From assembly GCA_002686115.1 (NCBI GenBank), contig NZAF01000165.1, positions 1 to 7,805 on the forward strand: DNA of 7,805 bases. Reading direction: 5' to 3'. The notes under the pieces were generated by a model. It saw only the letters and a list, made by a program, of their open reading frames with translations. It searched no databases and was not told the origin of the DNA. Positions 6,039 to 7,805 of this stretch are shown here, one piece after another (position 1 is the stretch's first letter; the number at the start of each line of letters is the position of its first letter). The translations under genes and the position numbers were made by a program. Source of the stretch: Halobacteriovorax sp. (lineage in GTDB: Bacteria; Bdellovibrionota; Bacteriovoracia; Bacteriovoracales; Bacteriovoracaceae).

Positions 6039-6393
6039 TCGGGCTTTGTGACAAAAAGCCCGACATTAATTCCATCATTTTTTGCTCAAATTCCTCTTTA
6101 TTTCCTTTGAAACGACCGAGATTTTCTTTCATAAACATCTCTTTGCGGTCACTTTGAGTTAGGGACTCCTCTTGAGATTTTTGTATAGTTTTTTCAAGTA
6201 ATTTTTCATCAGCAAGATTAAAGAGATTTACCAAGATAGTTTTTGGCTTAACCTTTCTACCGAATTGCTTTTTGTTAGCTTTATCCACAAGTCTTGTAAC
6301 TTGTCTCATAAATGTCTTGTCAAAACGAATTGCTGTAGAGTCGTTTTTCTTTTGAGTGCTTTTAGGTGTTTTATTTTCAATATTTTGTTCCAT
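6034..6393 (-). CDS. 119-residue protein of unknown function, possible mobilisation accessory
   Basis: The ATG at 6393 has GGAG (6406-6403) 9 nt upstream and lies 23 bp after the relaxase-like gene, so the two are probably one operon. The protein is soluble, highly charged, and has no signal or membrane segment. After a polar tail (1-20), I-R-F-D-K-T-F-M-R-Q-V leads into helices; the stretch N-K-K-Q-F-G-R-K-V-K-P-K-T at 40-52 is basic and probably contacts DNA. Residues 53-90 form an amphipathic helical region, and the C-terminus (94-115) is Lys/Glu-rich and helical. The layout (a short strand-like segment, then two helices) loosely recalls small ribbon-helix-helix proteins that help relaxases bind the transfer origin, but I cannot show that fold. 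Plasmid maintenance regulator is an alternative. Its last codons form the GC-rich hairpin described separately. Confidence 0.75.
   Translation of the reverse strand: MEQNIENKTPKSTQKKNDSTAIRFDKTFMRQVTRLVDKANKKQFGRKVKPKTILVNLFNLADEKLLEKTIQKSQEESLTQSDRKEMFMKENLGRFKGNKEEFEQKMMELMSGFLSQSPT
6038..6064. terminator. GC-rich hairpin at the 3' end of the 119-residue gene, possible attenuator
   Basis: GTCGGGCTTT (6038-6047) and AAAGCCCGAC (6055-6064) form a perfect 10-bp stem with a 7-nt loop. This is by far the strongest hairpin I see in the window. It lies inside the last ten codons of the 119-residue gene rather than after its stop. On the minus strand it is followed by TTAAAATT, a poor U-tract, so termination would be partial at best. 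It could limit transcription from the mobilisation genes into xis-int. It may instead act as an mRNA-stabilising stem or a protein binding site. Confidence 0.5.
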
Positions 6394-6416
6394 AATTATT
6401 TACTCCGTAATTAAAG

Positions 6417-7805
6417 TTAAAAATCAAGATCAAGACTTCTTTTTTTCTTAAGTGCCTGCTCAAAAGAAACTTGATTGACAGTTATTCCATAGGGTTTGAG
6501 GTCTTTTTTTAGCTTATCTATGAAATTCCATTGATTTTTTTGTAAAGACTTTGAATTATCTTCTAAAATATCAATTCCCTTAATTTTCGGATTATTAGCT
6601 AAAAAAATGTGTAAGGCTTTTTCCTCAAGGCCCATTAAAACAAGTTCGCCCTTTGACTTTTTTGGATCAAGGGCTTTGCTTCCTTTTAGTTTCAAGAAAC
6701 TAAGGAAGTTAGAGAAGATGGTTACATTTTTTTCATTCTTATAAGAACTCTTAAAAGGAGCTGATTTGTCTCCATGTCTTTTTGATTTATAACCATTTGT
6801 TTCAGGTGAGAACTCAATAGCTTCTTTGTCTGTGCCTTCTGGGTAAAACCAGATGCTACCTTTTGAATCTACCTGAACCTTTTTTAGTTTAAAAAGGTCT
6901 TCTGATACCTTTTCATTAATTCCATGATACTTTAGGAATTTGTTTAATTTCAATTTGGCGAGGTCAACTTTTTCTTGTTTTTGCTTTGGTATGTAAAAAG
7001 ATGTGTATGGTCTTTTTATTTCTCCCATATATTGTTCAAGCAATAACAAGTTTTTGTTCCCCGTAATTTGTGAAATTGCTCTCAAATAGCTAGTGCTATT
7101 ATGAGCAGTAACAAATTCAATAAGTGAGCCTGTAGTTTTGTTTTTTGTATTAGTCCAGCGATTGTCATTGATAACAATATGCTCTCGACCTTTTAAAACA
7201 GTTTTTCCCTTATCGTTTGTAATGGTTTTAATTTTGTGTTTGTTGCAATACTCTAAAATGTCACTATTTGATGCCTTTCTTATTTCACTAATAGGAATAA
7301 TAGAGTGCCTAAGATCATGGTCTGTAGGAATAGGAGTCCTATTACCGCGACGGTTACTTTTAGTGTAAGCTTCGTAATCTTTTCCTTTAAGACCTTGTGC
7401 AGTTCCTCCACCCAAAAGTAGTGAGCTTGAAACTCCCAAAGAATCTCCTTTTCCATTTTGATAATTAGTGATTCCATCTCGTATCTTGCTCCTTAATTGA
7501 GGTTGTTTTAGGAATAGTGAATCGTTTTCTTTAAACTTTTTCACCAGTCCTTTTTTGTCATAGCTATTTCCTAGTTTGTTGCCCCTGATTCCTTTATTAT
7601 GTCCCGTATAGAAATACGTTATGTTTTTTTCAGTAATCGCAACATTTATAGAAAACTCACTCAAGATACCCACATACTCATCAAAACTTGTAGCGTATGC
7701 CTTGGCGAAATCGGCTTTTTGAAAAAGGTCTAATCTATATGATTGACCACCTCTGCGCTCAATCTCTTTTACTTTCTGTGGTATCTTTTTACTTTTGTCT
7801 TTCTG
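6417..7805 (-). CDS. Relaxase-like mobilisation protein with primase-like C-terminal domains, 5' end beyond the window
   Basis: The frame is open for 462 residues and continues past the right edge, so the N-terminus, where the nicking tyrosine and His triad of a relaxase would be, is not seen. A GTG at 7673 is only an internal codon: the 44 codons before it are open and show the same family pattern. Visible residues 28-95 fit the C-terminal part of MOB relaxases: A-x-S-F-D-E-Y-V-G-I-L, then I-R-G-N-K-L-G-N-S-Y and a final helix. A Gly/Ser-rich linker (about 117-145) and a basic Arg patch follow. Residues 182-250 resemble the CHC2/DUF3991 primase-associated module (L-K-G-R-E-H-I-V-I, W-T-N-T-K-N-K-T-T-G-S-L-I-E-F-V) but without zinc cysteines. 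Residues 355-445 look Toprim-like (V-T-I-F-S-N-F-L-S-F-L; I-D-I-L-E-D-N) with changed catalytic acids. Relaxase-primase fusions are known, as in MobA of RSF1010. Role: probable conjugal mobilisation; primase activity is doubtful. Confidence 0.72.
   Translation of the reverse strand, partial: QKDKSKKIPQKVKEIERRGGQSYRLDLFQKADFAKAYATSFDEYVGILSEFSINVAITEKNITYFYTGHNKGIRGNKLGNSYDKKGLVKKFKENDSLFLKQPQLRSKIRDGITNYQNGKGDSLGVSSSLLLGGGTAQGLKGKDYEAYTKSNRRGNRTPIPTDHDLRHSIIPISEIRKASNSDILEYCNKHKIKTITNDKGKTVLKGREHIVINDNRWTNTKNKTTGSLIEFVTAHNSTSYLRAISQITGNKNLLLLEQYMGEIKRPYTSFYIPKQKQEKVDLAKLKLNKFLKYHGINEKVSEDLFKLKKVQVDSKGSIWFYPEGTDKEAIEFSPETNGYKSKRHGDKSAPFKSSYKNEKNVTIFSNFLSFLKLKGSKALDPKKSKGELVLMGLEEKALHIFLANNPKIKGIDILEDNSKSLQKNQWNFIDKLKKDLKPYGITVNQVSFEQALKKKRSLDLDF

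Noticed and set aside
7138..7368. Plus-strand frame of 76 codons with a hydrophobic product
   Set aside because: Antisense to the relaxase-like gene; hydrophobicity comes from reversing a Lys/Asn-rich sequence.
7280..7673. GTG at 7673 as the start of a 418-residue gene, and a 65-residue frame at 7280-7477
   Set aside because: The frame of the first is open for 44 further codons to the window edge and those codons match the relaxase pattern, so 7673 is internal. The second is an overlapping frame inside the same gene with no ribosome site or family signal.

Overview
The window is AT-rich DNA that looks like a Gram-negative bacterial chromosome. It has a lipoprotein signal peptide, an outer-membrane beta-barrel ending in phenylalanine, periplasmic signal peptides and clear Shine-Dalgarno sites. 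The overall style resembles low-GC predatory Bdellovibrionota (the Bacteriovorax/Halobacteriovorax group), but that is an impression from sequence style, not a proof. No rRNA, tRNA or CRISPR array was recognised.

Left part (1-4416), host-type genes. A large lipoprotein gene runs leftward out of the window. It is divergent from a predicted outer-membrane beta-barrel gene, and the 147 bp between them carry a near-consensus promoter for the lipoprotein. Next comes a small secreted or periplasmic protein of unknown function. Its 3' end overlaps by 10 bp the 3' end of a convergent mutM gene (formamidopyrimidine-DNA glycosylase).

Right part (about 4417-7805), mobile DNA. All four genes are on the minus strand: a relaxase-like protein with primase-like C-terminal domains (5' end cut by the window edge), a 119-residue protein of unknown function, a small excisionase-type helix-turn-helix protein, and a tyrosine recombinase. 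Together they look like the integration and mobilisation end of an integrative mobilizable element. The excisionase and integrase genes are 2 bp apart and probably translationally coupled. Two abutting inverted repeats lie across the end of the 119-residue gene and the leader of the excisionase gene. The integrase is the last gene before mutM. The 74 bp between them hold a tandem 10-bp repeat and a plausible mutM promoter, so this is the likely element-chromosome junction.

How the parts fit: the relaxase would nick and pilot the element during conjugal transfer, possibly helped by the 119-residue protein, while the Xis/Int pair would control excision and integration. The most interesting points are the relaxase fused to primase-like domains that appear to have lost their catalytic and zinc-binding residues, the hairpin pair before xis, the junction at the mutM promoter, and a lipoprotein built from repeated degenerate EF-hand-like segments.
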